Shown: positions 54,383-63,325, counted from the first letter of the stretch. The stretch is DNA of 64,000 nt from Dongia deserti (GCF_003574735.1 NZ_QORW01000024.1:1-64000), one strand, 5' to 3'. Notes: a model not told the origin generated them from the letters alone. Numbers and translations: made by a program.

Positions 54383-54625
54383 ATGCGGCCGATTTTCGTG
54401 ATGGTCAAATGCGATCCGGGCACGGCTTATGACGTGGCCGCGCGCGCGCTCGATACCATCGAGGAAGTGAGCGAGCTCTATTCGATCTCCGGCACCTACG
54501 ACTTGCTGGTCAAGTGCAACCTGCAGAGCGACATGGATGTCGGCCGCTTCGTCACCGGGCGGCTGCAAACGCTGCCGAACGTCAAGGACACGTTGACCAT
54601 CATCACCTTCAACGCATTCACTTGA
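54383..54625 (+). CDS. Stand-alone Lrp/AsnC ligand-binding (RAM) domain protein
   Basis: An 80-residue protein consisting only of the RAM fold of Lrp-type regulators (FVMVKCDPGTAYDVAARALDTIEEVSELYSISGTYDLLVKCN); the DNA-binding domain is missing. Known stand-alone relatives bind amino acids and may pair with full Lrp proteins. It lies 88 bases after kynU and 28 before the Liv-type binding-protein gene. Confidence 0.87.
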   Translation: MRPIFVMVKCDPGTAYDVAARALDTIEEVSELYSISGTYDLLVKCNLQSDMDVGRFVTGRLQTLPNVKDTLTIITFNAFT

Positions 54626-54653
54626 ACCCAAAAAATCTCAATGGGGAGGGCAC

Positions 54654-55868
54654 ATGAGTTTCCGCAAACAGGCGCTGCTGGGCGCCACTTCCATCCTGGC
54701 TGCCGCCATGGCAGCCTCCACGGCCAACGCAGCGGACGTGAAGGTCGGCATCCTCTTCGACGTCACCGGCCCGATCGCGAACTTCATTCCGCCGATGCTC
54801 GATTCCGTCACATTGGCGACTGAGGAGGTCAATGCCGGCGGCGGCCTTCTCGGCGGCAGGATGGTGAGCGTGATCGGCGACACCACCGGATCGTCGCAAG
54901 GCGCCGTCGACGCCGCGAACAAGCTGGTGAACATCGAGAACGCGGCCGCCATTGTCGGCGCGCTGATGTCCGGCACGACGATCGCGGCGGCCAACAGCGT
55001 GATCGTGCCGACCGGCATCATGCAGATCTCGCCGACCGCGACCTCGCCCGAAATGACCAACTTCGCCGACAACGATTGGGTGTTTCGCGTTGTCCCGTCG
55101 GACGCCTACCAGGGCCAGGTGCTGGCGAAGCTGACCATGGACCAGGGGGTGAAGAAAGTCGCGCTGACCTACGCCAACAACGACTATGCCGCGCCGCTCG
55201 CCAAGGCGTTCGCCGATCACTACAAGTCGCTCGGCGGCACCATCACCGCCGAGGTGAAGCATGAGGAGAAGCAGCCCTCCTACACCACGGAGCTGGCGAC
55301 CTTGTCGAAGGGCGGACCCGAGGCGCTTGTGATCATCGCCTATGCGGGCGATTCCGGCCTGACGCTGGTGAAGGAGGCGCTCGAGAACGGCCTGTTCAAG
55401 CGCTTCATCGGCACGGACGGTCTGCGCGACAATCTGCTGATCGAGAAGATCGGCGCGGAGCATCTCAAGGACTCGTTCTTCACCTCGCCCTCCTCGCCGA
55501 AGAGCGAGGCGGCAGACAAGTTCCAGCAGCTCTATGCCGCAAAGTTCCAGAGTACCAAGGACAAGATCTTCATCGGCCAGGTCTATGACTCGGTGATCCT
55601 CGCCGCGCTCGCCATACAGCAGGCCGGCGGCACCGATCGCGAGAAGGTGCGCGACGCCCTGCGCGAGGTCGCCAATCCCCCGGGCGAGTCGGTCGGCCCC
55701 GGCGACTGGGCCAAGGCGCTCGAGCTCATCAAGGCCGGCACCGACATCGACTACACAGGCGCCACCGGCTCGATGGACTTCGACGACAAAGGCGACGTCG
55801 CAGGCGTGATCGGCCACTTTGTGGTCGAGGGCACTGGCTACAAGGAAGTCGGATTGGTTACGCCTTGA
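54654..55868 (+). CDS. Liv-type (branched-chain amino-acid-like) substrate-binding protein
   Basis: A 404-residue periplasmic binding protein with a GGGGAGGGC ribosome site. The signal peptide is FRKQALLGATSILAAAMAASTANA; the mature part has VKVGILFDVTGPIANFIPPML and ALMSGTTIAAANSVIVPTGIMQISPTATS, usual for peripheral-binding-protein 6 family proteins. No permease or ATPase genes are adjacent, so it must use a complex coded elsewhere, perhaps the liv genes at 61-64 kb. Confidence 0.85.
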   Translation: MSFRKQALLGATSILAAAMAASTANAADVKVGILFDVTGPIANFIPPMLDSVTLATEEVNAGGGLLGGRMVSVIGDTTGSSQGAVDAANKLVNIENAAAIVGALMSGTTIAAANSVIVPTGIMQISPTATSPEMTNFADNDWVFRVVPSDAYQGQVLAKLTMDQGVKKVALTYANNDYAAPLAKAFADHYKSLGGTITAEVKHEEKQPSYTTELATLSKGGPEALVIIAYAGDSGLTLVKEALENGLFKRFIGTDGLRDNLLIEKIGAEHLKDSFFTSPSSPKSEAADKFQQLYAAKFQSTKDKIFIGQVYDSVILAALAIQQAGGTDREKVRDALREVANPPGESVGPGDWAKALELIKAGTDIDYTGATGSMDFDDKGDVAGVIGHFVVEGTGYKEVGLVTP

Positions 55869-55890
55869 TGAGCAGTGAATGAGCGATGAT

Positions 55891-55925
55891 AAAGGGCTCG
55901 GTCCCAATCCGGGCCCTTTTTCTTT
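55891..55925 (+). terminator. Rho-independent terminator after the Liv-type binding-protein gene
   Basis: AAAGGGCTCGG and CCGGGCCCTTT form a stem with one G-U pair and a 7-base loop, followed by TTTCTTT. It lies 23 bases after the stop. Confidence 0.85.
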
Positions 55926-55930
55926 GAACA

Positions 55931-56368
55931 TTAAGCCGCCGGCTTGATTCTCAGAACTGAAAGCAGCTCCCTTCCATCATCCCCGCCATCCCCCTTGAGA
56001 TCGATGCGGATGATGGCGTCCAAGGCGGCGGCGTAGGCGGCGAGCTTGCGTTGCAGGCTGCTCTCGGTCGGCAACGCTTCGTCCTTGATGGTGCGGCACA
56101 TGGCTTCGCCGATGGTGGTGAGCAGGCCGTAATCGAATGAGCCGCCGACGCTCTGCAGGTCGCGCGCCAGGTCGTGGAGCTTGGAGCGCCACACGTTGTC
56201 ATCGTGCCGCGGCGCGGACATCAGCACGAACATGTCGCGTAGCGTCCGGTTGACGTGACGGCGGAACGAGGTGCTGAGCTCGAGCATTGCGACGCTGGCC
56301 ACCGCTTCCATGCGACGCAGACGTTCGTGCGGCATGACGCGCACCTTGTCGCGCAGTGCTCGGCTCAT
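55931..56368 (-). CDS. Helical protein coupled to a response regulator
   Basis: A 145-residue, mostly helical, cytosolic protein of no recognised family. It has Arg-rich opening helices (SRALRDKVRVMPHERLRRMEAV), a helix with SFRRHVNRTL, and a long mid-helix. No catalytic motif is seen. Its start overlaps the response regulator's stop as ATGA, so it is almost certainly a functional partner, for instance a histidine-phosphotransfer-like or output protein. His residues in HERLRR and RRHVNR could accept phosphate, but this is a guess. Confidence 0.7.
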   Translation of the reverse strand: MSRALRDKVRVMPHERLRRMEAVASVAMLELSTSFRRHVNRTLRDMFVLMSAPRHDDNVWRSKLHDLARDLQSVGGSFDYGLLTTIGEAMCRTIKDEALPTESSLQRKLAAYAAALDAIIRIDLKGDGGDDGRELLSVLRIKPAA

Positions 56369-56970
56369 AGTTGGGGATCCTTGCGGCGTTCGACGCCGTC
56401 ATAGCCAGCCATGCCGACCAGTACGCGCCGGTCGGGGCCGACATAGACATCGCCCTCGACGAACGCGCGCTCGTCCATGATGACACGCACCAGCCCCTCG
56501 TACAGGCGCCGAAAGGTGAGCGGCTTGACCAGGATCCAGTTGGCGCCAGCGTCGCGTGCCTTTCCAACATAGTCGCGGTCTACATAAGCCGATGCCACCA
56601 GGATTGCGATATCGCTCGGAATGCCGGCGCCGCCGCGGCGGATGTCGTGCAGCAGCTCCAAGCCGTCCATCCCAGTCAGGTCGAGGTCGATCACCACGAT
56701 GTCGGGCCGGACCGTCGCGATCTCGGCGCGCGCGGAGCGCGGATTGGCGCAGGTCACGACGCTGCCGACACGCATGATGGAGAACAGTCGCTGCATGTAG
56801 GTGCGCACGAACTCGTTGTCGTTGATGACCAGCAGGGAAATGCCGCCGAGATCGAGCGCCGGCACTTCGCGGCCGAATGTCCGACGCGCAACCGGAGACA
56901 GGCCGACCGGCTTACCGACGATCGAGGCCCGGTGCTCTGCGCTCTGTGCCTTCATGCGGTTGCCAGCCAT
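56365..56970 (-). CDS. Response regulator, receiver domain only
   Basis: A 201-residue protein. A 40-residue lead is followed by a CheY-like domain: acidic residues in LLVINDNEFVR, phospho-acceptor Asp95 in VVIDLDLTGMDG, and the Lys in ILVKPL. The tail FVEGDVYVGPDRR is seen in similar alphaproteobacterial regulators. There is no DNA-binding domain. It is divergent from the dehalogenase gene. Confidence 0.85.
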   Translation of the reverse strand: MAGNRMKAQSAEHRASIVGKPVGLSPVARRTFGREVPALDLGGISLLVINDNEFVRTYMQRLFSIMRVGSVVTCANPRSARAEIATVRPDIVVIDLDLTGMDGLELLHDIRRGGAGIPSDIAILVASAYVDRDYVGKARDAGANWILVKPLTFRRLYEGLVRVIMDERAFVEGDVYVGPDRRVLVGMAGYDGVERRKDPQL

Positions 56971-57113
56971 GCGCCCAGTCTCAAGATTTGACCATGGGAT
57001 CGATCACGTGCGATTCTTGCCGGGCGAGGAGTTAATGCGGCTTTAATGCTCGGGACCCGGAACTCGCGATCCTCACACCGCGCTGCGATGCGCATTTGTG
57101 GAAAATTGCACCC

Positions 57114-57779
57114 ATGCCAATTCGCGCTGTCCTGTTCGATGTTTACGGCACTTTGCTGGACGTTCATTCGGCGATTGCGCGCGAAGGAAAAGAGCTGGGA
57201 CCGACCGCAGACGCGGTCTCTCGGCTGTGGCGGCAGAAGCAACTCGAATATACTTGGGTGTGGTCATTGCGCGGAGCGCATCGCAGTTTCCGCGCGTTGA
57301 CCGAAGCTGCGTTGGATTTCGCGCTCACCTCTCATGGCATCCACTCAGCTGTGCTGCGAGATCGCCTCATGACGGCCTATGAGAAGCTCGACGCCTTTCC
57401 GGAGGTTGCAGAAGCCCTGACGGCGCTTCGAGCGCAGAGCCGGTGTCTGGCCGCGCTTTCCAACGGCGACCCGGACATGCTGGAGACCGGATTGCAGGCC
57501 GCCGGGATCCGAACATCACTCGATGCCGTGCTCTCGGTCGCGCCGCTGCAGATCTTCAAGCCGGACCGCAAGGTCTATGGATTGGGTCGTGCCTGGGTTG
57601 GTGCGCCGGCAGAGGAAATCACCTTCGTCTCGGCAAATGCCTGGGACGCAGCCGGTGCGGCCGGTTTCGGATTCCGCACCTTCTGGATCAATCGCATTGG
57701 CCAGCCGGAAGAATATGACATCGCAGGCCACGCGACGGTGATCGGGAGCCTCCGCGATCTCGTGGCACACGTGGCATAG
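57114..57779 (+). CDS. Haloacid dehalogenase, type II-like (HAD family)
   Basis: A 221-residue HAD enzyme starting at ATG 57114. Nucleophile Asp9 is in LFDVYGTLLDV; motif II Ser in AALSNGDPDML; Lys in FKPDRKVYGLG; and acidic-loop equivalents in FVSANAWDAAGAAGFGF. This matches L-2-haloacid dehalogenases in all motifs. The natural substrate could be a halo-acid or a phospho-compound. Confidence 0.85.
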   Translation: MPIRAVLFDVYGTLLDVHSAIAREGKELGPTADAVSRLWRQKQLEYTWVWSLRGAHRSFRALTEAALDFALTSHGIHSAVLRDRLMTAYEKLDAFPEVAEALTALRAQSRCLAALSNGDPDMLETGLQAAGIRTSLDAVLSVAPLQIFKPDRKVYGLGRAWVGAPAEEITFVSANAWDAAGAAGFGFRTFWINRIGQPEEYDIAGHATVIGSLRDLVAHVA

Positions 57780-57867
57780 CTTGATCCAAGGGCGGATGGC
57801 ACGTCGCACGCGTGCATGTTAGCGTCGAGCAACCTGCCCGCGCTTCGTCCCCGAAAAGGAGTCACCG

Positions 57868-58647
57868 ATGCGTCCGTTCGCTCTCGCCCTCGGCGCTGTG
57901 TTGATCTGCGGAATGGCGATCGCGCCCGTGCGCGCAGAAGAGCCGATCGACCGGCCCGTGGATCTGGCGCTTGTGCTGCTGACAGACGTCTCGCAGAGCA
58001 TGGATGATCGCGAATATGCGATGGTGAAGGAAGGCTACAAGGCCGCCTTCTCCGACCCGCAGGTCATCCAAGCCATCCTCGCCAATTCCAAGGGCATTGC
58101 AATCTCCTATGTCGAGTTCTCGGGCAAGGATGAGTTCATTGTCGTGAAGGGCTGGGATGTGTTGACCGACGCCGCCTCGGCCCAGGCCTTCGGCGAGGCA
58201 GTCGCTGCCGCCATACGCACGAGCTCCGGTAATACCGCACTCGCGCCCAGCATCAGGAAGGCCGCGGACATGCTGACGGCGGCCGACGTGGGCGGCGCGC
58301 GGCGCGTGATCGATGTGGCCAGCGACCATCCACACGATGGCGGCCGAGCAGCGATCGTCCGGGACTTTGCTGTCGCCGCTGGTATCACGATCAATGCCTT
58401 GCCCATCATAGACGATCGCCCGATCGGGACTTTCGACGGTCACCTGAGCTATGCCACGCAGCAATGGGGCCACGAGGATCCGGTCGAATTCTATCGCAAT
58501 CATGTGATCGGCGGGCCCGGCAGCTTCCTCGTGGAAGTGCGGGACTACGCCGCCTTCGGCGAAGCCCTCAAGCGAAAGCTCCTGCGCGAGCTCATTTCAT
58601 CGCCGGGTAGCGGCGACGGTTCCGAAACCTTTGCGTTTGCAGAGTGA
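57868..58647 (+). CDS. DUF1194 (von Willebrand A-like) secreted protein
   Basis: A 259-residue periplasmic protein with signal peptide (MRPFALALGAVLICGMAIAPVRA). The metal-ion adhesion site DVSQSM is at the start of the von Willebrand A-like fold, and VDLALVLLTDVSQSMDDREYAM with GNTALAPSIRKAADM fits DUF1194. It is a lone gene between the dehalogenase and aldo/keto reductase genes. Function unknown. Confidence 0.85.
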   Translation: MRPFALALGAVLICGMAIAPVRAEEPIDRPVDLALVLLTDVSQSMDDREYAMVKEGYKAAFSDPQVIQAILANSKGIAISYVEFSGKDEFIVVKGWDVLTDAASAQAFGEAVAAAIRTSSGNTALAPSIRKAADMLTAADVGGARRVIDVASDHPHDGGRAAIVRDFAVAAGITINALPIIDDRPIGTFDGHLSYATQQWGHEDPVEFYRNHVIGGPGSFLVEVRDYAAFGEALKRKLLRELISSPGSGDGSETFAFAE

Positions 58648-58775
58648 TTGAGGGATAGACCTCGCGTCACAAGCCTGCCCCGCGGCGGGGATGGATTTTC
58701 GCCTCGCATGCTATATTGTCCGCCTCATTGCGCTTTCCGATCCTCACTGGACCAGCGAAATAGACGAGGCACACG

Positions 58776-59840
58776 ATGGAATATCGGCTCCTAGGGCGAT
58801 CCGGCCTGAAAGTTTCCGTGCTCACCTTGGGTACCATGACCTTCGGCGGAGAGGGGTTTTTCGCCAAAGCCGGCAATTCGAGCGTGCAAGAGGCGCGGCG
58901 CATCATCGATATCGGCCGCGACGCCGGCATCAACCTGCTCGACACGGCCAACGTCTATTCCACCGGCCGCTCCGAAGAGATGATCGGCGAAGCGCTGGAG
59001 GGCGGTCGCAAGGATCTGATGATCGCGACCAAGGTCCGCTTCCCGATGGGCACGGGACCGAACGAGGCCGGTCTGTCGCGCCATCACATCATCCACGAAT
59101 GCGAGGGCAGCCTGCGCCGTCTGAAGCGCGATGTCATCGACCTCTACCAGGTGCACGAGTGGGACGGCCTGACGCCCCTCGAAGAGACCATGGAGGCGCT
59201 GGACACGCTGCTCAAGGCCGGCAAGATCCGCTATGTCGGCTGCTCCAACTATTCCGGCTGGCACATCATGAAGGCGCTCGCGATCGCCGACCGCGACGGC
59301 CGCTCGCGCTTCGTCAGCCAGCAGATCTATTACTCGCTCCAGGGCCGCGAAGCGGAATATGAGCTGATCCCGATCACGCTCGACCAGGGTCTCGGCATCC
59401 TGGTGTGGAGCCCGCTCGCCGGCGGCCTGCTCTCCGGCAAATACCGCCGCGGCAAGCCGATGCCGGAAGGCCGCCATCTGCAAGCCTGGGGCGAGCCGCC
59501 GATCTATGATGAGAAGAAGCTCTATGACACCATCGAGGTGCTGGTCGCCATCGCCGAAGCGAAAGGCGTGCCGGCCGTGCAGGTCGCGCTGGCCTGGTCG
59601 CTGGGCCGGCCGGGCATTACTTCGCTGGTGATCGGCGCGCGCAACGAGGAGCAGCTGAAGGCCAACCTGCCTAGTGTCGAGCTGAAGCTAACGCAAGAGG
59701 AGCGCGACAAGCTGGATGAGGTGAGCGCGCCGACCCTGCTCTACCCCTATTGGCACCAAGCCAGCACCGCCCGCGACCGCCTCGGCCCCGCGGATTTGGC
59801 ACTGCTCGCGGCGTTCGTGAAGGGGCCGTCGCGGTTCTAG
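58776..59840 (+). CDS. Aldo/keto reductase
   Basis: A 354-residue NADPH-dependent reductase. The catalytic set is Asp and Tyr in LLDTANVYSTGRSEE, Lys in MIATKVRFPMG and His in LYQVHEWDG. The barrel's C-terminal NADP part has VQVALAWSLGRPGITSLVIGARNEEQL. Length fits the YajO/Gpr-like branch. A lone gene with a 128-base leader. Confidence 0.9.
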   Translation: MEYRLLGRSGLKVSVLTLGTMTFGGEGFFAKAGNSSVQEARRIIDIGRDAGINLLDTANVYSTGRSEEMIGEALEGGRKDLMIATKVRFPMGTGPNEAGLSRHHIIHECEGSLRRLKRDVIDLYQVHEWDGLTPLEETMEALDTLLKAGKIRYVGCSNYSGWHIMKALAIADRDGRSRFVSQQIYYSLQGREAEYELIPITLDQGLGILVWSPLAGGLLSGKYRRGKPMPEGRHLQAWGEPPIYDEKKLYDTIEVLVAIAEAKGVPAVQVALAWSLGRPGITSLVIGARNEEQLKANLPSVELKLTQEERDKLDEVSAPTLLYPYWHQASTARDRLGPADLALLAAFVKGPSRF

Positions 59841-59954
59841 AGCAGAACGGCCTTGCCGCCCGCCCTACCCCGTCATGGTCGTGCTCGGCACACTGCTGTC
59901 CGGTTAGGGGCATCGTGGACAAGGCGCATGGCTTGGATTCAACTAACCTGTCAA

Positions 59955-60332
59955 TCACCAGGTGACAGACCACCTGTCGATCACCCAAAGCCACGTTCCA
60001 TCGTCTTGGCGCCGCGCAACCTCAGTGGTTATGTCACCATCAATGCTGCGCGTCGAAGTGAGGGCCAGATCACCGCAAATAAGTACTGGGCGCTGCTCCC
60101 CTAGCTTGAACCTTCGTCCTTCCGGTCCCAACCCAGTAACTTGGAGTTTGGTGAAAAACTCATGAATAGCTCCCTTGCCTCGCACCAGCCGTCCGTCGCC
60201 GAGGTCAATCACCGCGTCCGGCTCAAACAAAGCGGTCATGCCAGTGACGTCACCTGCGTTCTCGCTAACTACCAGCTGCCGCTCTAATTCCTGGGGATCG
60301 TAGATCGGTTCCCTTCTGGTTAGATCACTCAT
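59955..60332 (-). CDS. NTF2-like / SnoaL-type protein
   Basis: A 125-residue protein; the start at 60332 (MSDLTRREPIYDPQELERQ) overlaps the nucleoside hydrolase stop by 8 bases. The cone-shaped NTF2 fold is suggested by LVVSENAGDVTGMTALFEPDAVIDLGDGRLVRGKGAIHEFF and the C-terminal TWLWVIDRWSV strand. Members are ketosteroid-isomerase-like enzymes or ligand binders. Its role next to the nucleoside hydrolase is unknown. Confidence 0.75.
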   Translation of the reverse strand: MSDLTRREPIYDPQELERQLVVSENAGDVTGMTALFEPDAVIDLGDGRLVRGKGAIHEFFTKLQVTGLGPEGRRFKLGEQRPVLICGDLALTSTRSIDGDITTEVARRQDDGTWLWVIDRWSVTW

Positions 60333-61311
60333 AATGACACTCCGCCAAATGTCGTGGACTTTTCCCAAACGTCTCCAGCAACAGCGCGATGAACCGCCCC
60401 GCGTCCGCGTCGAACGCCACATCGCATTGCGGCTCTCCGCCGCCGCGGAAATGCGTGTCGATGACCGTGCGTCCCACCGTCAGCGTGCCGCTGGTCTCCA
60501 CCGCCACACGATGCCGGCGCGTGGTGATAATCGCCGGATCGACCAGGTAGCCGACGCACACGGCATCATGCACCGGCGTGGTGCCGGCGACCGCCATGCG
60601 CTGGATCGCGTCGTGCGCCTGGATGCGATGGCCGATGAACTCCGCCGCGGCAGTGCCCGCCGGCGTGCCGAGCGCGCGCAGGTTCTCGCAATCGTCATAT
60701 GAGACCAGCGCGCGGTGGGTGGCATCGAGCGGTACCATCGTGATCTTCCGGAACTTGGCGGCAAACACGATGGAGGCTGCCTCCGGATCGCCCCAGATGT
60801 TGAACTCGGCCGACGGCGTGATGTTACCCACTTCATGGCCGCCGCCCATGATCACGATCTCTGGCACGCGCTCGATCAGCTTGGGATAGAGCGTCAGTGC
60901 CGTCGCGATGTTGGTGAGCGGCGCCACCGGCACCAGCGTGATCTCGTCGGTCGTGTTGCGGTAGGTCTCGATCAGGAACTCGACCGCGCCGACGTCTGCC
61001 TTGCGGCGTCCGGATGGCGGCACCGACAGGGTTCGGCCGTGGATCTGCCCGGCCAAATCGTTCACAGCGCGCGGGATCGGAAAATCAGGCCGGACCAGCG
61101 GCCGCGCCAGTCCCTCATAGACCGGAATGTCGCTGCGTCCGACGTGATCCAGCACGCGCAGCGTGTTGTCGGTGCAGTATTGCACTTCGACATTGCCGTT
61201 GACCGTCGTGCAGCCGACCAGATCCAGCGCCGGATGCAGCGCCGCCAGCATCACTGCGACGGCATCATCGGTCCCGGTATCGACATCGAGAATCAGTTTG
61301 CGCTTTGCCAT
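60325..61311 (-). CDS. Nucleoside hydrolase (inosine/uridine-preferring family)
   Basis: A 328-residue enzyme that splits ribonucleosides to base and ribose. The calcium and ribose site DVDTGTDDAVAVMLAA is at the N-terminus, followed by PVYEGLARPLVR, VAPLTNIATAL, and MGGGHEVGNITPSAEFNIWGDPEAA. The C-terminal Asp is in PVHDAVCVGYLVDP. It lies 10 bases after livM's end, on the same strand; since livM precedes it in the other orientation of transcription order, it is upstream of livM and 3'-distal only to its own promoter. The ribokinase at 3.5-4.4 kb could use its ribose. Confidence 0.88.
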   Translation of the reverse strand: MAKRKLILDVDTGTDDAVAVMLAALHPALDLVGCTTVNGNVEVQYCTDNTLRVLDHVGRSDIPVYEGLARPLVRPDFPIPRAVNDLAGQIHGRTLSVPPSGRRKADVGAVEFLIETYRNTTDEITLVPVAPLTNIATALTLYPKLIERVPEIVIMGGGHEVGNITPSAEFNIWGDPEAASIVFAAKFRKITMVPLDATHRALVSYDDCENLRALGTPAGTAAAEFIGHRIQAHDAIQRMAVAGTTPVHDAVCVGYLVDPAIITTRRHRVAVETSGTLTVGRTVIDTHFRGGGEPQCDVAFDADAGRFIALLLETFGKSPRHLAECHYE

Positions 61312-61321
61312 GGCGCCGAGC

Positions 61322-62284
61322 CTAGCGGCTTTCAGGCTTGTCGTCGATCATCCGCGGCGGCCGCTCCGGCACCAGGCCCTTGGCGAAGCGCTGCAGAACC
61401 ACTTGCAGCAAGATCCCGATCAACAGCACGCGGATGTAGCTGGTGCGGGTGATCCACTCGCCCGGCAGACGGTTGGTCAGCAGTTCCGTCGCCGACCAGA
61501 TGATCCATATGATCAGTGCGCCCAGGATCGCGCCGCGATTGTTGCCGCTGCCGCCGACGATCAGCATGACCCAGACCAGGAAGGTCACCATCATCGGCTC
61601 GGTCGCGCTGAGCCCAAGGAACTTGAAGTAGTGCGCCGACAAGGCGCCACCCAGTGCCATCACCATGGCGCCCAGCACGAAAGCCTCGACGCGGAACTGT
61701 GTCACGTCCTTGCCGATCGCGGCGGCCGCCATGTCGCTGTCGCGGATGGCGCGCATGGTGCGGCCCCAGGGCGAGGCCCAGGCCCGCTCCGCCGCCCAGT
61801 AAATGATCGCGACCAACGCCATCACTAGCCCCATGAACGCGAGATGGTTCCACGTGCTGGGCAGCCCTTCGAACGGCCGCGCGATGTTGGGAATGCCGCG
61901 CGTGCCGGCCGTCAGCCATGCCTCGTTCTTGATAAGGAGCCGGATCACTTCCGCGATGCCGATGGTCGCCATCGCCAGATAGTCGCCGCGCAGCCGCAGG
62001 CAGATGCGCCCGATCGCCCATGCGATCACGCCGCTAAGCAGCATCGCGATCGGCCAGGCAAGCACGATCGGCAACCCGAACCCACCGAGATAGTTCGGGC
62101 TTTCCGGCGTCGTCAGGATCGCGGTCGTGTAAGCGCCGATGGCGAAGAAGGCTGCGATGCCGGCGTTGAACAAGCCGGCAAAGCCCCATTGCAGATTGAG
62201 GCCGAGGCAGAGCACGGCATAGATGCCGCTCATCGTGCCGAGGGAGATCAGATAGTTGAGGAAGCCGGGGGAGAAGATATCCAT
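61322..62284 (-). CDS. livM: Branched-chain amino-acid-type ABC permease
   Basis: A 320-residue permease. The start at 62284 overlaps the livH stop. It has about ten helices, with LNLQWGFAGLFNAGIAAFFAIGAYTTAIL at the N-terminus and the LivM loop AWASPWGRTMRAIRDSDMAAAAIGKDVTQFRVEAF. On this strand it is followed, after 10 bases, by the nucleoside hydrolase gene, so the latter may be on the liv transcript. Confidence 0.9.
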   Translation of the reverse strand: MDIFSPGFLNYLISLGTMSGIYAVLCLGLNLQWGFAGLFNAGIAAFFAIGAYTTAILTTPESPNYLGGFGLPIVLAWPIAMLLSGVIAWAIGRICLRLRGDYLAMATIGIAEVIRLLIKNEAWLTAGTRGIPNIARPFEGLPSTWNHLAFMGLVMALVAIIYWAAERAWASPWGRTMRAIRDSDMAAAAIGKDVTQFRVEAFVLGAMVMALGGALSAHYFKFLGLSATEPMMVTFLVWVMLIVGGSGNNRGAILGALIIWIIWSATELLTNRLPGEWITRTSYIRVLLIGILLQVVLQRFAKGLVPERPPRMIDDKPESR

Positions 62285-63180
62285 CAGAACGCCCTCCCCC
62301 GGAACAGCCCGGTCGGCCGCCAGATCAGCATGATGACCATCACCGAGAACGCGACAGCCGGCTTGTAGCCCGGCGCGATGAAGGGCTCTTCCGAGAACCA
62401 GGGATAGGTTGCCAGCTCCTGGCACAGCCCGATGGCCAGCCCGCCGGCGACCGCGCCGTACGGCCGCCCGATGCCGCCCAGCACCGCCGCCGCGAACAAG
62501 GGCAGCAGCAGGTCCCATCCCATGTTGGGATGCACCTTCGTCTGGATGCCGATGAAGACGCCGCCTGCGGCCGCCAAACCGGCTCCGATAATCCAGGTCC
62601 AGCGCACCACCTGCTCCACGTTGATGCCGGAGACGCGCGCAAGGTCCGGATCGTCGCTGACCGCCCGCATGGCTTTGCCGAGGCGCGTGCGGCTCAAGAA
62701 CAGATGCAGCGCGATAACAAGCGCGGCGGTGACCAGCACGATCGTCACCTGGCGCGGCGCGATCTTCAGCATCCCGAACTCCATCGGGAAACGGATGCCG
62801 ATGTCGTAGGTCTTCACATCGACACCCCAGATCAGCTGGATGGCGGACCGCAGCATCAGCATGACGCCAAAGGATGCGATGACTGTCACGATCCCAGCGG
62901 AGCGGCGGAACGGCTTGTAGAACGCACGATCCAGCAGCAGCGCCACGAGCGCCGTACCGATCACCGTGATCGGCAGCGCCGCGTAGGGGCTCCAGTCGAA
63001 ATTCGCGGTGAAGATGATCGCGAGATAGGCGCCGAGCGTCATCATGTCGCCATGCGCGAAATGCGCAAAGCGCAGAATGCCGAACAGCAGCGAAATCCCG
63101 ATCGCCCCCAGCGCATAGATGCACCCGACCACGAGGCCGGGCAGCAGATACAGATTGATGAAATCGCTGAGGGCGATCAT
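62284..63180 (-). CDS. livH: Branched-chain amino-acid-type ABC permease
   Basis: A 298-residue permease. The start at 63180 (MIALSDFINLYLLPGLVVGCIYALGAIGISL) has a GGGGGAAGG ribosome site. Marks are ILRFAHFAHGDMMTLGAYLAI and the LivH loop RTRLGKAMRAVSDDPDLARVSGINVEQVV. It is coupled to livM by a TGATG overlap. Confidence 0.92.
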   Translation of the reverse strand: MIALSDFINLYLLPGLVVGCIYALGAIGISLLFGILRFAHFAHGDMMTLGAYLAIIFTANFDWSPYAALPITVIGTALVALLLDRAFYKPFRRSAGIVTVIASFGVMLMLRSAIQLIWGVDVKTYDIGIRFPMEFGMLKIAPRQVTIVLVTAALVIALHLFLSRTRLGKAMRAVSDDPDLARVSGINVEQVVRWTWIIGAGLAAAGGVFIGIQTKVHPNMGWDLLLPLFAAAVLGGIGRPYGAVAGGLAIGLCQELATYPWFSEEPFIAPGYKPAVAFSVMVIMLIWRPTGLFRGRAF

Positions 63181-63207
63181 GTCGACCTTCCCCCATTCCT
63201 GTATCCC

Positions 63208-63325
63208 GTCTCCCAAACTGGGGGAGAGTTAGGGAGGAGGAAGCCGCCGCACGATGGGAGAGAACCTTCGCTCGCTTCCCCCACCCCAACCCTCCCCCAA
63301 TTTGGGAGAGGGGGAAGCGCGCCCA
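63208..63325. repeat. Palindromic intergenic repeat between livF and livH
   Basis: Two near-inverted copies, TCTCCCAAACTGGGGGAGAG (from about 63210) and CCCTCCCCCAATTTGGGAGA (ending about 63310), flank about 60 bases. Each is itself a short CCCAA/TTGGG palindrome, and the block is bordered by C-rich and G-rich runs. It looks like the small palindromic repeats scattered through alphaproteobacterial genomes. No coding frame was found in it. Confidence 0.65.
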
